This document shows positions 46,131-58,265 of a stretch of DNA of 64,000 nucleotides, in pieces. The notes beneath the pieces are model-generated. The model saw only the letters and a list, made by a program, of their open reading frames with translations, was not told where the DNA came from and made no database searches. Positions within the stretch are counted from its first letter, which is position 1. Every line of letters begins with the position of its first letter. This DNA is from Bimastos eiseni. Lineage: Eukaryota > Annelida > Clitellata > Crassiclitellata > Lumbricidae. The DNA lies in NCBI GenBank assembly GCA_959347315.1, contig OY365810.1, forward strand, positions 32,831,150 through 32,895,149, given 5' to 3'. A program made the translations under genes and the position numbers.

Positions 46131-47344
46131 TGTTTGCGAAAGGGAACTGATCTGTTGAATCAAGTATTGAACATGTACTCAAATTTTGTAGTTACTGTTG
46201 AGTTTGTTGTCAGCTTCTTTGAATGTGTTTACCGGTTTAGCAAATCATGCTTTAAACTTTGTTTTATGAGTCTTTGCTATATGACTCTTCTCAAGATCTG
46301 AAGTATAATTGTGTTTGGTCGTTTTATTTCTGAGATTTTATTTCTTAAGGTATTAAGTATAACTTCTTCTAGTATCTCATCTGAAGTCATCTTTCGAAAT
46401 CTTGTTCCGTTTTTTTTATTGTTTTCTTTTTGAACACTTTATCAATGTCCTATAAAATTTTGAGTTCTGTCTTGCGTAGATCTATTAATTTTATATTATC
46501 TGGGTAGAGATCAGTAATTGCTTTCATTGTACTTCTACTACAGAACATAACAAGGATCTGATTATTGAACTATATTTTATTTAGTGGTTGACATTTGTTA
46601 ATTTGCCAATAGTTTGTTACTTCGCAATTGTATCTGTTCTCAACAGCTTAGATAATAACTTAAGTAGTGATCAAGACAACATACAACAGTTGAGCCATGC
46701 TTTGATCACTTTTGAGTCATCATTATCTTAATTAAGTAAATTAACCAATCAGTAAATGCATTGATTAGTCATTTTCATTCAGCTAACCAGTTGGCAAAAA
46801 GTTATAAAGTTTAGTCATTTTCTTTTGGCCATTATCATAATGATTTTGATGGTTTGTTTTTGCATTTTATCGATAAATGTACTGAAGAATCACTTGAATA
46901 CGTTTTGTTGAGAATTAATAATAAACAGAACAGTTTTCAAATCCTGCTTGCACTTTGGAGAAGTTATTGTAAAATGTTGAAGATTTGTGGATTTTCTTTT
47001 AAAGTGAACATGTACACAAATTGAATGGTTGTTTTTTATATAATAGCAATCGTTTTTTTCAGTTGATCTGATACAGTTTTGTCTGGATTTGTGCCAAGCT
47101 TTCCTTTTAGTCAGAATCTGGTCAATGTTTTGACTGTTTTGGAATGTCTCATTTCTGAGTCATACAGTGACTATTCAATTTTCGTTTCTATTCTTTGATG
47201 GTAGCTATGCAGTGATGTTCATTTGTACCATTTGAAGTAATGTCTTGTTCACAAGGAACACTGTTATGTTGTTTGAGTTAGCAAGTATTTGTAGATAGTT
47301 AAGTTGTAATAAACCAGGTGCATCTTTGTTCTTTTCAGTTTAAG

Positions 47345-47640
47345 GAATGGATGGATGGATGGATGGATGGGTGGGTGGGTGGGTGGGTGGGTGGGTGGAT
47401 GGATGGATGGATGGATGGATGGATGGATGGATGGATGGATGGATGGATGGATGGATGGATGGATGTATGTATGTATGGATGGATTGGTGGGTGGGTGGGT
47501 GGGTGGATGGATGGATGGATGGATGTATGGATGGATGGACGAACGGACGGACGGACGGATGGATGGACGGACGGATGGATGGACGAATGGATGAACAAAT
47601 GGATGAATATATTGATAGATGAATTGATGGATGGATTGCT
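47345..47640. repeat. GGAT/GGGT tandem array
   Basis: Tandem ggat and gggt tetranucleotides with ggac near the end. Long frames on both strands are repeat artefacts. Confidence 0.95.
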
Positions 47641-47944
47641 GGATGGATGCCAGGGGTTGATCCAACCGAGTAGAACAAGTGGATCCAGATGTCATTATTG
47701 GCTGCTGTGCTTAAGGCATGGGGCCCTTTATTAAAGGTTGCTTTGTGTCTAGAGCGAGTTTTGGTCTGAGGATAAGGACAGAGGGGACAAACTGTGTGTG
47801 ATCTGTGGATGCGTCGAATGGACCGACGATCTCTGTACAATAACCTACACAATATAGGAAGCGATGATTGGAGAGACGGTCGGATGAAAGTGGCTGCATG
47901 ATGTGGATGGCAGATTCCGCTGCAGCTGCTGGGTGGAACTGGGG

Positions 47945-47958
47945 AGGTCAAAAGGTCA
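47945..47958 (+). promoter_or_regulatory. DR2 nuclear-receptor-like site
   Basis: AGGTCA-aa-AGGTCA is a perfect direct repeat with 2-bp spacing, the arrangement bound by RAR/RXR-type dimers. No nearby promoter is identified, so function is unproven. Confidence 0.35.
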
Positions 47959-48805
47959 CGTATTGAATGACGAAGAGGCGTCTTCTTGTTCATGTTCTTA
48001 GACTTAGAAGATTTAGTAGACCAATAAACGCTTTCGTTTTACTAGCCTAAAACAAGATCTTGTTGCAGACGAATCTACAGTCTCACTGTTGAGCTCACAG
48101 GCTGACCACAGTGGCAAAACGATAAGGAATTGATTCGCAGTGTTTAGACACTGGGCGACCTGTGAAATGGCAGTTCATAACATTTTCCATTCATCTACGG
48201 ATGGCAAGTCTATACGCCGCTAGCCAACTCTAATAATAGACTACGGGTGGAGACGGACATTGTCTCGTCGACTCTGTAGCCTGCGTCGTCTAAATTCCGC
48301 AGATAAGGTGTGAATGGAATTTGTCATGTAACCATACGACGTTGATCACTGATGAGAAGAGCCTGCAGAGGCGGATAGACGTCAAGTTGACACTTAGCGG
48401 CTTGCAATCAATTATTGTTTCTGACGGCGGAATGCAAAGCGATGTCTCTGTTAGTCTCGACCAGACAGAGGTTGAAAGCAGGAATCAGGACGTGATAAAT
48501 TATCTACAGAACAGACTAGCTTTATTCGCGAAAACGCCGGTTCATATGAGCGACCACAGTTTCACAATACTGAATAATAATCACAGGAAAGGTTAAGCGC
48601 TACCGACCCCCAACCAATTGCTAGAGTCACAACGTAAGACCAGCAATTGGCCATTGAAATGTGTTTGCTTATTGTATGTATGATATAATAACTTTTACAA
48701 TCGTAACCGTATTTTTCGAACTTCTAATGTGCCAGCTGAAAGCCAAAATCAGAGTACCAGCTTAGACCTTTTCACGAGCGCTGAAATGAAGAGAAACAGA
48801 TAACA

Positions 48806-48883
48806 AATTGAATGCGTAACAAACTGAATTATAGCCCACCATCCTCTGATGGTGGGCTATATAAGTTTGTTAGGCATTCAATT
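48806..48883. repeat. 78-nt fold-back hairpin
   Basis: The arms are reverse complements over about 36 bp with few mismatches, including a perfect 12-bp pair (tagcccaccatc / gatggtgggcta) around a 4-nt loop. Confidence 0.7.
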
Positions 48884-50335
48884 TAAAATTCAATTCATAT
48901 ATAGCCGACAGTCAAAACAAAGATTATATTGTCAGAAATAATGAATTAGCAGGCTGAATAGCAGGGAATCTGTCTGGACTTCTGGAAAGGTTGGAACGTG
49001 TATGACTGTATAAGGTTCCATTCCAGGTTGAGGCACCGCTGGAAAAGCATCAGACCCTTACTGGAAAATGCCTACAGTGCACAGCATCGCCGTGTGTTAA
49101 CTACTTGCAATGGAACCTCGAGAATTCCTGGTGATAGTGAGGTCAGCCCTAAGCTGGAGGAGGTCAGTGTATCAGCGTTAGCTCGCTGACGCAGCGACAG
49201 ACTTAGAGGTCGCCCGCTTACCAGATCATAAATACTGCAGGTAAAGTTGGGAGATCTTCACTGTGGACTAGGTTAAAGGGACGACTTGGATTCGAACGGA
49301 AGCTGAACTATTGAGAAACCCACGAGGGTACAGGGGCGTCCAGATAGGGTGGGTCCGGAGGCAAATGCTTCCAATTCAGGTAAGAGAGGATATTTTTGAG
49401 TCTTAGGGGGTAATATTTGGCCTTATTGACAATTGGGACGGGGATTTGCCTCCACCACTCAGAGGGAGATTGACGCTCCTGCGAGGAAATGACACTAGCC
49501 TTACATTGCAACGTGTCGGATTAGCGCCAGAAGCGGAAAAGAGTGGGTCTTCACAATGATACATAAAAAATTCGATTCATAGTCTTCACTGGGTGACAGT
49601 CTGCACCATGGACCTGTGGCTCGATATTGTACAGTGCGTGTATATGTACAACTTTGGCACATTTTGAATCGTTAATACGTGCCTTGGGCTATAACGGTTT
49701 AAAATATACGTAGACCTAATTACTTCTTTGCTTACGTCAATGTGAATGAGTAAAAATGCATCTAGAGTGACAACTGATGTCTCTTGGTCATTTGATATCA
49801 GCTGACTAGCAAACCATAAAATGCCCATGCAATTGCGCCAATAATGAAAACATGTGTACCCCCCTCGAGCCCATAAGTTGTAGAGAGTGCACGAGCACGC
49901 GCTTCGGCCAATCATAAGGTGCGGAGGCCACTGAATACATTCCATAGTTGCTCATAATTACTCTAACATGGTCATCTTTCGTGTGTGCAAATACTATATA
50001 TGCAGTCAAAACTTCGGAGCAAAAAGTAAAAACGTGGTGGAACTGCCCGGAACTGCGTTCTGCCTAATTTACTTGCTGAGGTGCCGGAACGTCTTTCCGG
50101 CTTTCCAGGAGGTGCTGGAACGGCGTTCCGGTTCGTTCTGGCTGAAATTGACCAATGCCTCTCCTTTCCGGCAGCAACTGCCAGCAACTCATATGACTCA
50201 AGAGCTTATCTAAGCAACTCTAACATGGTTAGACTTTAGGAAATAAGATCGGAGAAAATATGAGTCACAGAGCCTACATACACAGAAAATAGACTCAAAC
50301 TTGCAGCTTTAGACTATTAATACACCAAGACCTTA

Positions 50336-51529
50336 GGGGCCGTTCACATATTATATAACGCTCGAGGGGTAGGTAGGTGGGTTCCGGTTTTGTTAGCGTT
50401 ATATTGTATAGGGTGGGGGGTAGGTTGAAGGTTTTGTTATATAACAAACTTTTTTTCAGCTTATGTTATTTGTCTGTTTGCCTGCTAATTAGAAATACCA
50501 CGGACCTTCACTGTTTTATCAAAGTTCACAATACGTTGTGAACCAAAACCAGCACCATCAGCTGCCACCTGGCGAATTGATTTGACGTTCTTACCTATTA
50601 TTTAGAAATCCACTTTTAGCAATTTCCTTTTTACAATTTTAACAATTTCCTGCGCATAGCTTCAAACGGTCTTAAAATTCAATTCTGTGTGATTTGTTTT
50701 GATTCTGGTTTAAATTAAAACTAACTCACTTGAAATAATTATTTCGGTAGGTATTATCAAGTTGTTTGATTTCATTTTCTATAGTATGAGTAAATAGTCT
50801 ATGTTTGCTTAAATTTCCAATTGTAGTTGTAGTATACACTCTGCATCATACGATACTCCATAGGTAGAGTTGTACCGCGAACCTATCGATAAATACCTGA
50901 TAGTGCAATATTAAACCAATCGATTCTGTGTGATAGGCTACAGTAATCCTCATTTCTAGTGCAAAACAGGAGGAAAACAAGAATGGTGTTTATAGATAGG
51001 ATCTACGTCACTACCATGTATTATCATGCTGTATTAGTAGGCATACATGTATCTACACGGTGACAACCGTAGACTGCCAATTAGCGCCATTAAAAGTCCG
51101 ATTATTAAGCTAATTACATTCTATAAATTTTAAAGTATTTTAATATGGTCTGAACTCTTTTAAAGGTATGTTGTTGTCTTCATGCTGTACTAGTTAGCTT
51201 TATTAATGCATCTGGCATTTCTAGTATTAAACGATTAATGTGCTAATTTGCGTAGTCTAGTAACTAAATTACAGTACTGACTAACATAATCTAGTCACTA
51301 TTAAAGTGCTAACTAACATTGTATTGTTATAAAAGTTTCAAATTGTGCAATATATTATGCCGATTATATGTCTTTTAATGTGCTTATAGACTTGGGTAGG
51401 GGGGTAGGTAGCATATTTGTTATATAATATAGGGGTGGGTGGGTCACAGATGCTGTTATATAACGTTATTAGGGGTAGGGGTGGGTAAAAAATTGAGATT
51501 TTTGCGTTATATAATATGTGAACGGCCCC
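50336..51529. mobile_element. Non-autonomous DNA transposon, perfect 26-bp TIRs, related to the 7773 element
   Basis: The ends begin GGGGCCGTTCACATATTATA and are perfect inverted repeats over 26 bp. TTA flanks both ends (50333-50335 and 51530-51532), a 3-bp target duplication. The outer GGGGCCGT and the GC at TIR position 25-26 match the transposon at 7773-11681. G-rich subterminal tracts again lie on the same strand at both ends. No open frame of note lies in the AT-rich interior. Confidence 0.88.
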
Positions 51530-51532
51530 TTA

Positions 51533-52214
51533 TCTTCAGATTTGTGATTCGGCCCCGTTATCAAATGCACGAGACCCGTTGAAACTGCGGATGCAAACCG
51601 TTTCAAAATGCACAAAATTGTATGCGTTGATTTAGATGCTATGATTCCAGCGATTTGAACTTGACCAAAATTTCTATAAACGAACACCATATGATAATGT
51701 ATTAGATATTTACTAACGGAACAGCTGTAGTAAGGCAGCGAACTCGTCATCCTCTTCGCGAAGCGGAAGAGAAGGGATCAGATAGGACTGGGAGTTTAAA
51801 AACCCATTGACCGAGTTACGGTTACGCTAATAGGAACGCGAGATAAGATTGCACGAGCTCATTCAGGACTTGTAACAATACGTTTGCAGCTGACCTACAT
51901 TCTGGTCGTAATTTGCAGCTTGGTATGAGCTTATACTGCACAATCGCCTAGGCCTATATACTCTGTACAGAAAGCCACAATAATTATGCGCTTATTGTGC
52001 TGGAACCTGTTATACAATAGCCTAAGTTCCAACAATACGTTCGTTATTGGAAAAAAATAAATTATTAAAAGTACAAGCTTCCTTTACAAAGAGGCATCCC
52101 TTTCGGCTTCATAATGAAAATGAAAGTACTAAAGCCACTTAAATCACACCCGCTTTGCTTCAACCTCTGCGCTCGATGTTCGACTCTCTGTGTTTCGACA
52201 AAATTGTTAAAATT
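51533..52214. other. Intergenic, nothing supported
   Basis: No domain-bearing frame. One TAGGCCTA occurs near 51950. Confidence 0.4.
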
Positions 52215-52888
52215 TTGGGCATAACCGGAAATCGCCTCGGACATTCGCCTCGGCCGAATATTGGACTATTCGGAAGTATTCACCTCGGCAAATATTACAC
52301 CCGCAAATAGCCAAAAATAACTTTTTATGAAAATATAATTTTTTTATAAAATAATATTTTTTCATCAAATAAAATTTAGGACTAACGAACTTACTTATAA
52401 GTTTTTGATAAATTAAACAAGAACTTAAAATTCCATTGAGTTTTCTTTAAAATAATTCTGTTAATTTATATATTTTAATTACTATTTGTTGCATTCCCCA
52501 AGTGGCAACCAAATCAGTAAATTTTCCCGCTTGAAATGGCTTCACCCACTTTCCGGTAAACATTAGAGAGTAAAGACGTTGATAACTTCATATTTCAAAT
52601 TATATAGCAAGGTTTAAAAAATTTTCACAAATGATAAATATACTGTTATAGCCTAGAGTGCGACGATATGCTATATGAAGGATATTGCTATAAGCTGCGT
52701 ATTGACTACAGATAGTTCTCCATGGCTGTGCACGTGGCAGGTTAATTACGATTTGCCTACGGATGGTACTCACCGCCAGTCGCTGGCCAGATTTGCCGCT
52801 ACTATTCGGTTTATACCCGGATCCGGCAAATAGTACATCCAAATACTCGGATTCGGTACTCGGAAATTATCTACTCGGTTATGCCCTA
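52215..52888. mobile_element. hAT-type non-autonomous element
   Basis: The ends TTGGGCATAACCG and TAGGGCATAACCG (the latter in reverse complement) are inverted. They are flanked by a perfect 8-bp duplication TTAAAATT (52207-52214 and 52889-52896), the hAT hallmark. Subterminal cggtattcgg-like motifs recur at both ends. There is no transposase frame in its 674 bp. Confidence 0.8.
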
Positions 52889-53424
52889 TTAAAATTATAA
52901 CTTTCCATCCAAGCCATGCATACCTCTATTAATAGGCCCGATTTGCTTGCTGGACTGCAGCTACTGGTAAACAGGAAGAAACTATAGACAAGTTGTAAGA
53001 TTTATAAGGTGGTAGGGTTGTACACGGCCTTAATCTATTTAATTACCACAGAGGTCATTGGGTCGTATGACCTATCGCAGGACAGAAAGGTGATAGGGCA
53101 AGTTATAAGGTAAACCACCAGTAAAGACAGGTGGCACAATAAATCCGGTTTCATGTCAGGAATGGTTTGCAAAGGTCGAATACAGTGACCCCACGGGGTT
53201 AGTGGTCACGAGTCGTTTAATAAACAATAGATAACACGGAGTCTACCAGAAGTAGTTCTTTTATGGTCCCGAATGTTGAAGCTGATATGCACAGAAAGCA
53301 ACTAAGTCGACAATAATGCTCTTTACTGGCGAAATAGCTCAGAAGCTATTAATGTATTCTTTGTTCATCTGGCAGCCTAGCAAGAGCATTGAGCGAGAAT
53401 ACTGAAGGACCACGAATGTAATGT

Positions 53425-53725
53425 AATCAAGCATTTATATAGCGCCGCTCAAATCAGCAGCGTTCTCAACGGGCGTCTGTGCGTGGGTACAGAAAAGTCT
53501 TAAGGCGTCTCCGAAACAGGCAAGGTGAGAGGGTCAGTAACTCCAGGCGCAGAAACTGTGGAAGATAGTTCCAAGTTGAAGGGCCAACATAGGCAAAGCT
53601 TTGCAAAGAAGCACAACAGTTCGTCTTGGTATTTCTGCTTAAGAATTGCTTCATCATAAGTGAATGCCCGTGTGAGCATAACAATTTTTGCAAAGAGATG
53701 TATACAGAACCTCTCTATATGTTCC
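53425..53725 (-). mobile_element. LINE 3' end
   Basis: On the - strand the frame reads SFAYVGPSTWNYLPQFLRL, then CLFRRRLKTFLYPRTDAR, a standard CR1/L2 C terminus. The 3'UTR GCGCTATATAAATGCTTG follows, with an (ATTAC)n tail. 5'-truncated. Confidence 0.8.
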
Positions 53726-53779
53726 AGTTGACAAAGACGGTATACTTGAGGTTCAACTGCCTAAATAGACCACTACATC

Positions 53780-55910
53780 TCACCACGAAATTCTAACCGG
53801 AGGCATCGTCGGCCTCGATTCTGGCAGTCTTGGAATTTTGCTCTTTCTTGCATAGTGAACATCAGTTCTCACCGATTGTGTAATTGGTGAAGCAAGGGGT
53901 TGAATTGGACCGACCAATGGGGCATCGACTTCACCAACCCCTTCGTCCGAAATTCCTTCCACGTGGATATCGCGAAACATCGACAGAATGGGCGAGACTT
54001 TACCGTTGAGTGAAAGTTCGATTCCAGTTTTTCCTCTTGGCTTGAGGTTCCAGGAGTCCCTTTCCAAATCAGAGTCCGTCATGAGGTCCTCGATGGAGCA
54101 GATCTGAACCTCATCCAATAGACGGTCCTCTTCCCTCCCATTCTCCTTTGACCCTGTCAGTTCCCCCTTCCGCCTTCGGAGCAATCGATGGAAGAAGTCT
54201 GTTCTAAGAGAAGAGGTTGGATCGATTCCATCGCAGTCCGTCACCGAACTATCCTCTTCGTCCTCAGAATCTCCACCAACGCAGTCGTCCGTTGAGTAGT
54301 CGGCCAGAGTCGACAGTTCAGGGGAGCTGGGACATGGATCGGACGCCCAGCCCAGCCCTTCAGTCTCCTGCTGGACACGGCCTACTCGCTGCGGTCGTTT
54401 TCTACAGCAGCAGTTGGCCTCCCTGTCGCTGCAGTCGGGCAGTGGATCGGCGGATGAAGACCCACCAATCGTCCATGGCATCAGTTGATCATCGTCTATA
54501 ATAGCTTCACACGAGGACGATCTCTCTCCACAACAGAACCCCCTCCTTCCACCCGTTCCATAGGAATGCCGACGTCCACACAGGTCGCAGCAACTGTCTT
54601 CTGCGTTCACCACGACGTCCGCCATCTTGCCTCTAGCATTTTCGACGTCGTAGGCGGTGCGGCAGCAAACGACCGTTGGCCGAGGAAGGTCAGGTCGACG
54701 GTCTGGTCGAAGGTCTGGTCGAAGGTCGAGTCGAAGGTCGAGTCGAAGGTCGGGTCGCTTGGATACGGCGCCCGGTCGAGGTGCGATGACGAAGACCGAT
54801 GATGAGTCATCGTCGATGACGTCAGAGAGCGTCTCGATGGCCAGTTCGAATGCTTCCTCTGGACTTGGATCTCGATGGACGCAGGCGGAAGAGCACTGGA
54901 CGGCGTCGTAGAAGGAACTGGATGCGATGCTGCTGCTGCCACCGAGGTCAGACCTCGACTCGAGGGCCAGGTCGAAGAGATCCTCTGGACTGGGCTGGCG
55001 CTGACCGATGCCATGAGCAGGGATCATTGGACGCACCCCATGCGGCTCCGAGGGAAACGATGAATCGAAGAAACAGTCATCCGTTGAGTATAGAGAATCG
55101 GAAGAGGTCATGTGAAGAGAGATGTCTTCGGACTCTGGTGTTCTCACTCCTCGGTTGTCTTCGTGCTCTTCCCTGCTGCTCAAGGGAGACACTCTCTCTC
55201 CTGGTGCGAAGGAATTCACAGTCAACGATGTCCTAATAACGGCGTCCTTCGATCTAACGTTCGAAAAGGTGGCCCCGAGGACGAGGCCAGACGGGACGAA
55301 GGACCCGTCAGGATGTCCTGGCCCTGCGGACGTCCGTACCGGTCCACTCAGATCCTCGTCCAGCCCAACGGTACTACTGGAATTGCTGTGCTGGTCAATG
55401 GACAGCAGTTCAACGCTGTCAGACGCCTTCTGGGTGCGTCTTTCCACTGTTGCACTTGCCTCTGATTCCGTGTCTCCTATGTACAGCTCAACGTCCGACT
55501 GCAACCGCTCATCCGACAAACTCACTTCATCAATGTTCAAGGACCGCCGAAACTGAGGTTCTGATTCTGCTTCAATGCAGCTTCTTGTAGAATCCATTGC
55601 TTCCAGACCAGGGTTACCGCTCCTAAATCCTCCCTCCACGTCTCGTTGGATTGAGAAGACACGAATCAGAGTGACGTCTCCTGAGAATCTCTCTGCATCG
55701 GAGTTTTCCAGGAGTCGATCGACGTCACTCTCTGGACTGATGCTTCCGGAGCTTTCCAAGCGATAGGCCTCGTCTCCCTCGAGCACCTCAAGGGCCATTT
55801 CGTACACGTCCTCCCCTCCGTCGTCGTCCAGACCGGAAGAACTGGTTGTTCGCCAGGTGGCGTCGTTGTCAGAAAAGGCGCTAGAGAAACCTCGGTCTCG
55901 GGAGTGGATA
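53780..55910 (-). CDS. Large 3' coding exon of an acidic, Ser-rich protein with SxIP motif
   Basis: The frame is open for about 710 codons from a good acceptor (TGTTTTTGTATACTTGACAG, exon start near 55910) to TGA or TAA near 53780. The part before the acceptor is ATT microsatellite and is probably intron. Composition is rich in Ser, Asp, Glu and Arg and mostly disordered. A motif is found three times: GEDVYEMALEVLE (about residue 51), PSPEDLFDLALESRSD (about 327) and PSPEEAFELAIETLSD (about 367). An Arg-Pro-Asp-Leu tandem repeat (54680-54775) and two Cys clusters (CCDLCGRR..., CCCRKR) follow. The tail has KSKIPRLPES, a basic SxIP motif like those that bind EB1 at microtubule plus ends (family knowledge). 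Function is otherwise unknown and no family is recognised. Upstream exons, expected at higher coordinates, were not found. Confidence 0.65.
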
Positions 55911-55936
55911 CTGTCAAGTATACAAAAACAGCGTCG

Positions 55937-55975
55937 AATTATTATTATTGTCATTATTATTAATGACACAGACTA

Positions 55976-56008
<33 letters not shown>

Positions 56009-56315
56009 GCCTATTATTATTATTACCATAATTATTAGACCTATTCTTCTTATTATTAGGTTTCTTATTATTATTAGCAGTATCTTTATTGGGTGTATTA
56101 TCATTATTACTATTACTACTATGCCCTTTATTATTTAACATTATTGTAATATTAGACCTATTGCTTTTTTATTACAATTATTATTACTAGGCGCATTATT
56201 ATAATAATTATTATTGTTATTATTATTATTATTGTTATTAATCATTAATATTATATTTATAATAATAATTATTATTATTATTATTATTATTGTTATTATT
56301 ATTATTATTACATGT
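55937..56315. repeat. (ATT)n-rich tract
   Basis: Long imperfect (TTA/ATT)n, likely inside the intron upstream of the - strand exon. Confidence 0.9.
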
Positions 56316-57154
56316 TAGTTAATTAAATTCGTAACCCGCCATAGCAATTCACATAGCAAACGTATATAAATAGGCGCAATATCAACCGTTGCGTATAACT
56401 ATCTATCTGCGCAGCAATTAAATTGCAACTGTTGTAGTGAAAAATCAGTCACAGTTGAAATTATATTACAACTGTTGTGCTGAATGATCTGTCACGTCTT
56501 CGCGCTTAATCGATTTCAAGTAATCCAGTTTAGAAGTCGACTACAGAAGCAGAAGGGACAAATTAATCACACTCCATTAACCGCAAACAGCGAATGAAAT
56601 GCATTTGCCAATCGCAGACGAATGACTGGAATGCTACAACCCATACTGTATACATACAGGTTCCTAGTATGCACAGACTACATCCGCTGTAGTGACCTAC
56701 TAGCCTGGCGCTATGTAAATCCAAATTATTTCACAAGATGTCCGCCTGTACGTGTCTGTAATGTCGATGGAGCGATAGTCGTCCCCATTCTCCTATTACG
56801 TCTACTTCTCACCCTCTCTCCTACTCGAGCGTTCACCTCCATTCTCCCCTTTCTTCACTTCCATCTTCGCCTCCTCCAGGAGTCCTCCTTCTCTGCCTCC
56901 TCATCATTATCACCGTCGTCTTCATCATAATCATCATCATTATCTTCGTCGTCACTCAACATCAATGGTATGTCGACAAAGCTACCTGGGAAGCTGTCCA
57001 ACTTCCAGCATCGCTGAAAGGCTTTAATCACGTAGAAAGCGCACCTAGAGTGACCAAGGCAAGCACCGGTCTTCAGCCGCAAATATTCTGCAGTGAATGG
57101 GTGGCCAGTGTATTCAGCCAACGACTCCCTCTGTCTTTACCAGCAATGGGAGCG
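56316..57154. other. Non-coding or unassigned, possibly upstream region of the - strand gene
   Basis: A - strand frame (57121-56855) turns into an Asp/Glu-rich low-complexity end and has no recognisable domain. An upstream exon of the 53780-55910 gene could lie here but cannot be shown. Confidence 0.35.
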
Positions 57155-58265
57155 AACATCAGGAGGATAAACAGGAGGAGAAGGAGAAAGGGGAGGAGGA
57201 GGAGAATTGTCGGTCGAAAAGTAGAACAGTATTAAGTGTAGGAAGTGAGAGGAGTAGCCAGTCACGGAAGAGGGGAAGAGTGGAAGGTGTGAAGGAAGAG
57301 GGGTGCTAGAGGAAAAGGGGACAGCGGAACATCGAGTTGGAGGAGAAAAAGGGAAAGCAGAGGGTATTCGGAGTATTAGGAAGCCATCGAGGAGGAGGAG
57401 GAGGAGGAGGAGGAAGAAGAAGAGAAAGAGAAGAAGGAGAAGAGAAGGATAAAGAGATTAAAAGCGATTAGAACGAAGAAGAGGAAAGAGGGAGGAGGGG
57501 AGTGGACTGGGCGTGATTTACAAATGAGAGCGAGCCAAAGACAGCTGGCTTCCCGTTCCCCAAATATACAGCGACTGACTGATGGGTCAATTCACAGCAA
57601 GAATCCTTTCAACCACTTCAGCGCACAGCAAACGACTCACGGCCGAATGCTGAACAGAGGGAAGTAGGAGAAGAGGAAGAGAAGGAAGAGGAGGAAGAAG
57701 AAGAGAACGAAGAAGAGGAGGATGAGGAGGGGATGGAAGAGGAGGAGGAAGAGGAGATGGAGAAGAAGGAAGAGGGAAGGCGAGGAAAACGAGGAGGAAG
57801 ACGAATAAGATGGTGGAGGTGGAATGAAGTCAATGATGGTGGGGGGGATAGAGGAGGAAGAGGGGAGAAGGAAGAGAAAGAAGAGGAGCAGAAGGGGAAA
57901 ACGATGCAGCAGCAGGCAGAAATGGAGGAGGAAGTAGAAGAAGAGGAAGAAGAGGAGGAAGAGGAGGAGAACAAGGAGGAGGAAAAAAAGAAGAATGAAA
58001 CTATCTCAAGGAGTCAAAGAAAGCACAGAAAGATGTTGGGAGGAAGTAATGGAAGGTACGTGGGGAAAAAGAACGAACATATGAAAGAAAATAATTGAAG
58101 GAAAGAGGGAAGCAAGTAATGCATAGTGCTAAAGAGAGGAGTGGGGAGAGATGGAAAAATGGATGGAAAAATCAAAGTCAGACACGTCATGGAGGAAAGA
58201 GATGGAAATAAAAATATAGAGAGGGATGAAATAGAAGTATGAATGAGAGACAGGAGAGAGAGAAT
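57155..58265. repeat. 1.1-kb polypurine (GAGGAA-type) tract
   Basis: Almost continuous A and G on the + strand, interrupted by about 150 bases near 57500-57650. Lys/Glu-rich and Ser-rich frames in it are composition artefacts. Confidence 0.9.

Larger units (their letters stand above)
43866..47340 (+). other. Probable tetraspanin 3'UTR with one intron
   Basis: A donor-like ACTG/GTAAGT at 43874/43875 and an acceptor TTTGACAG ending at 44982 could define a 3'UTR intron, with a final exon from 44983. The following 2 kb is T-rich and has no coding frame. Its true end is unclear. A minisatellite lies at 45957-46130 and a SINE (44570-44800) inside the proposed intron. Confidence 0.4.
47641..50335. 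other. Intergenic, no confident gene
   Basis: An open frame of about 91 codons (48321-48596, no ATG at its start) has ordinary composition but no recognisable domain. A perfect DR2 of AGGTCA lies at 47945-47958, a fold-back hairpin at 48806-48883, and a dispersed repeat at 49325-49430. Confidence 0.4.

Noticed and set aside
47264..47993. 217-residue [12 protein letters not shown] frame and others on both strands
   Set aside because: Driven by the GGAT array. The non-repeat part has no domain.
49265..49340. GTTCGAATCC on the - strand as a tRNA
   Set aside because: The flanks do not fold into a tRNA.
54217..55556. Several + strand frames of 60-144 residues
   Set aside because: They overlap the much longer - strand exon, which has an acceptor and coherent composition.
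57618..58098. Poly-Ser and Lys/Glu-rich frames
   Set aside because: They are translations of the polypurine tract and its complement.
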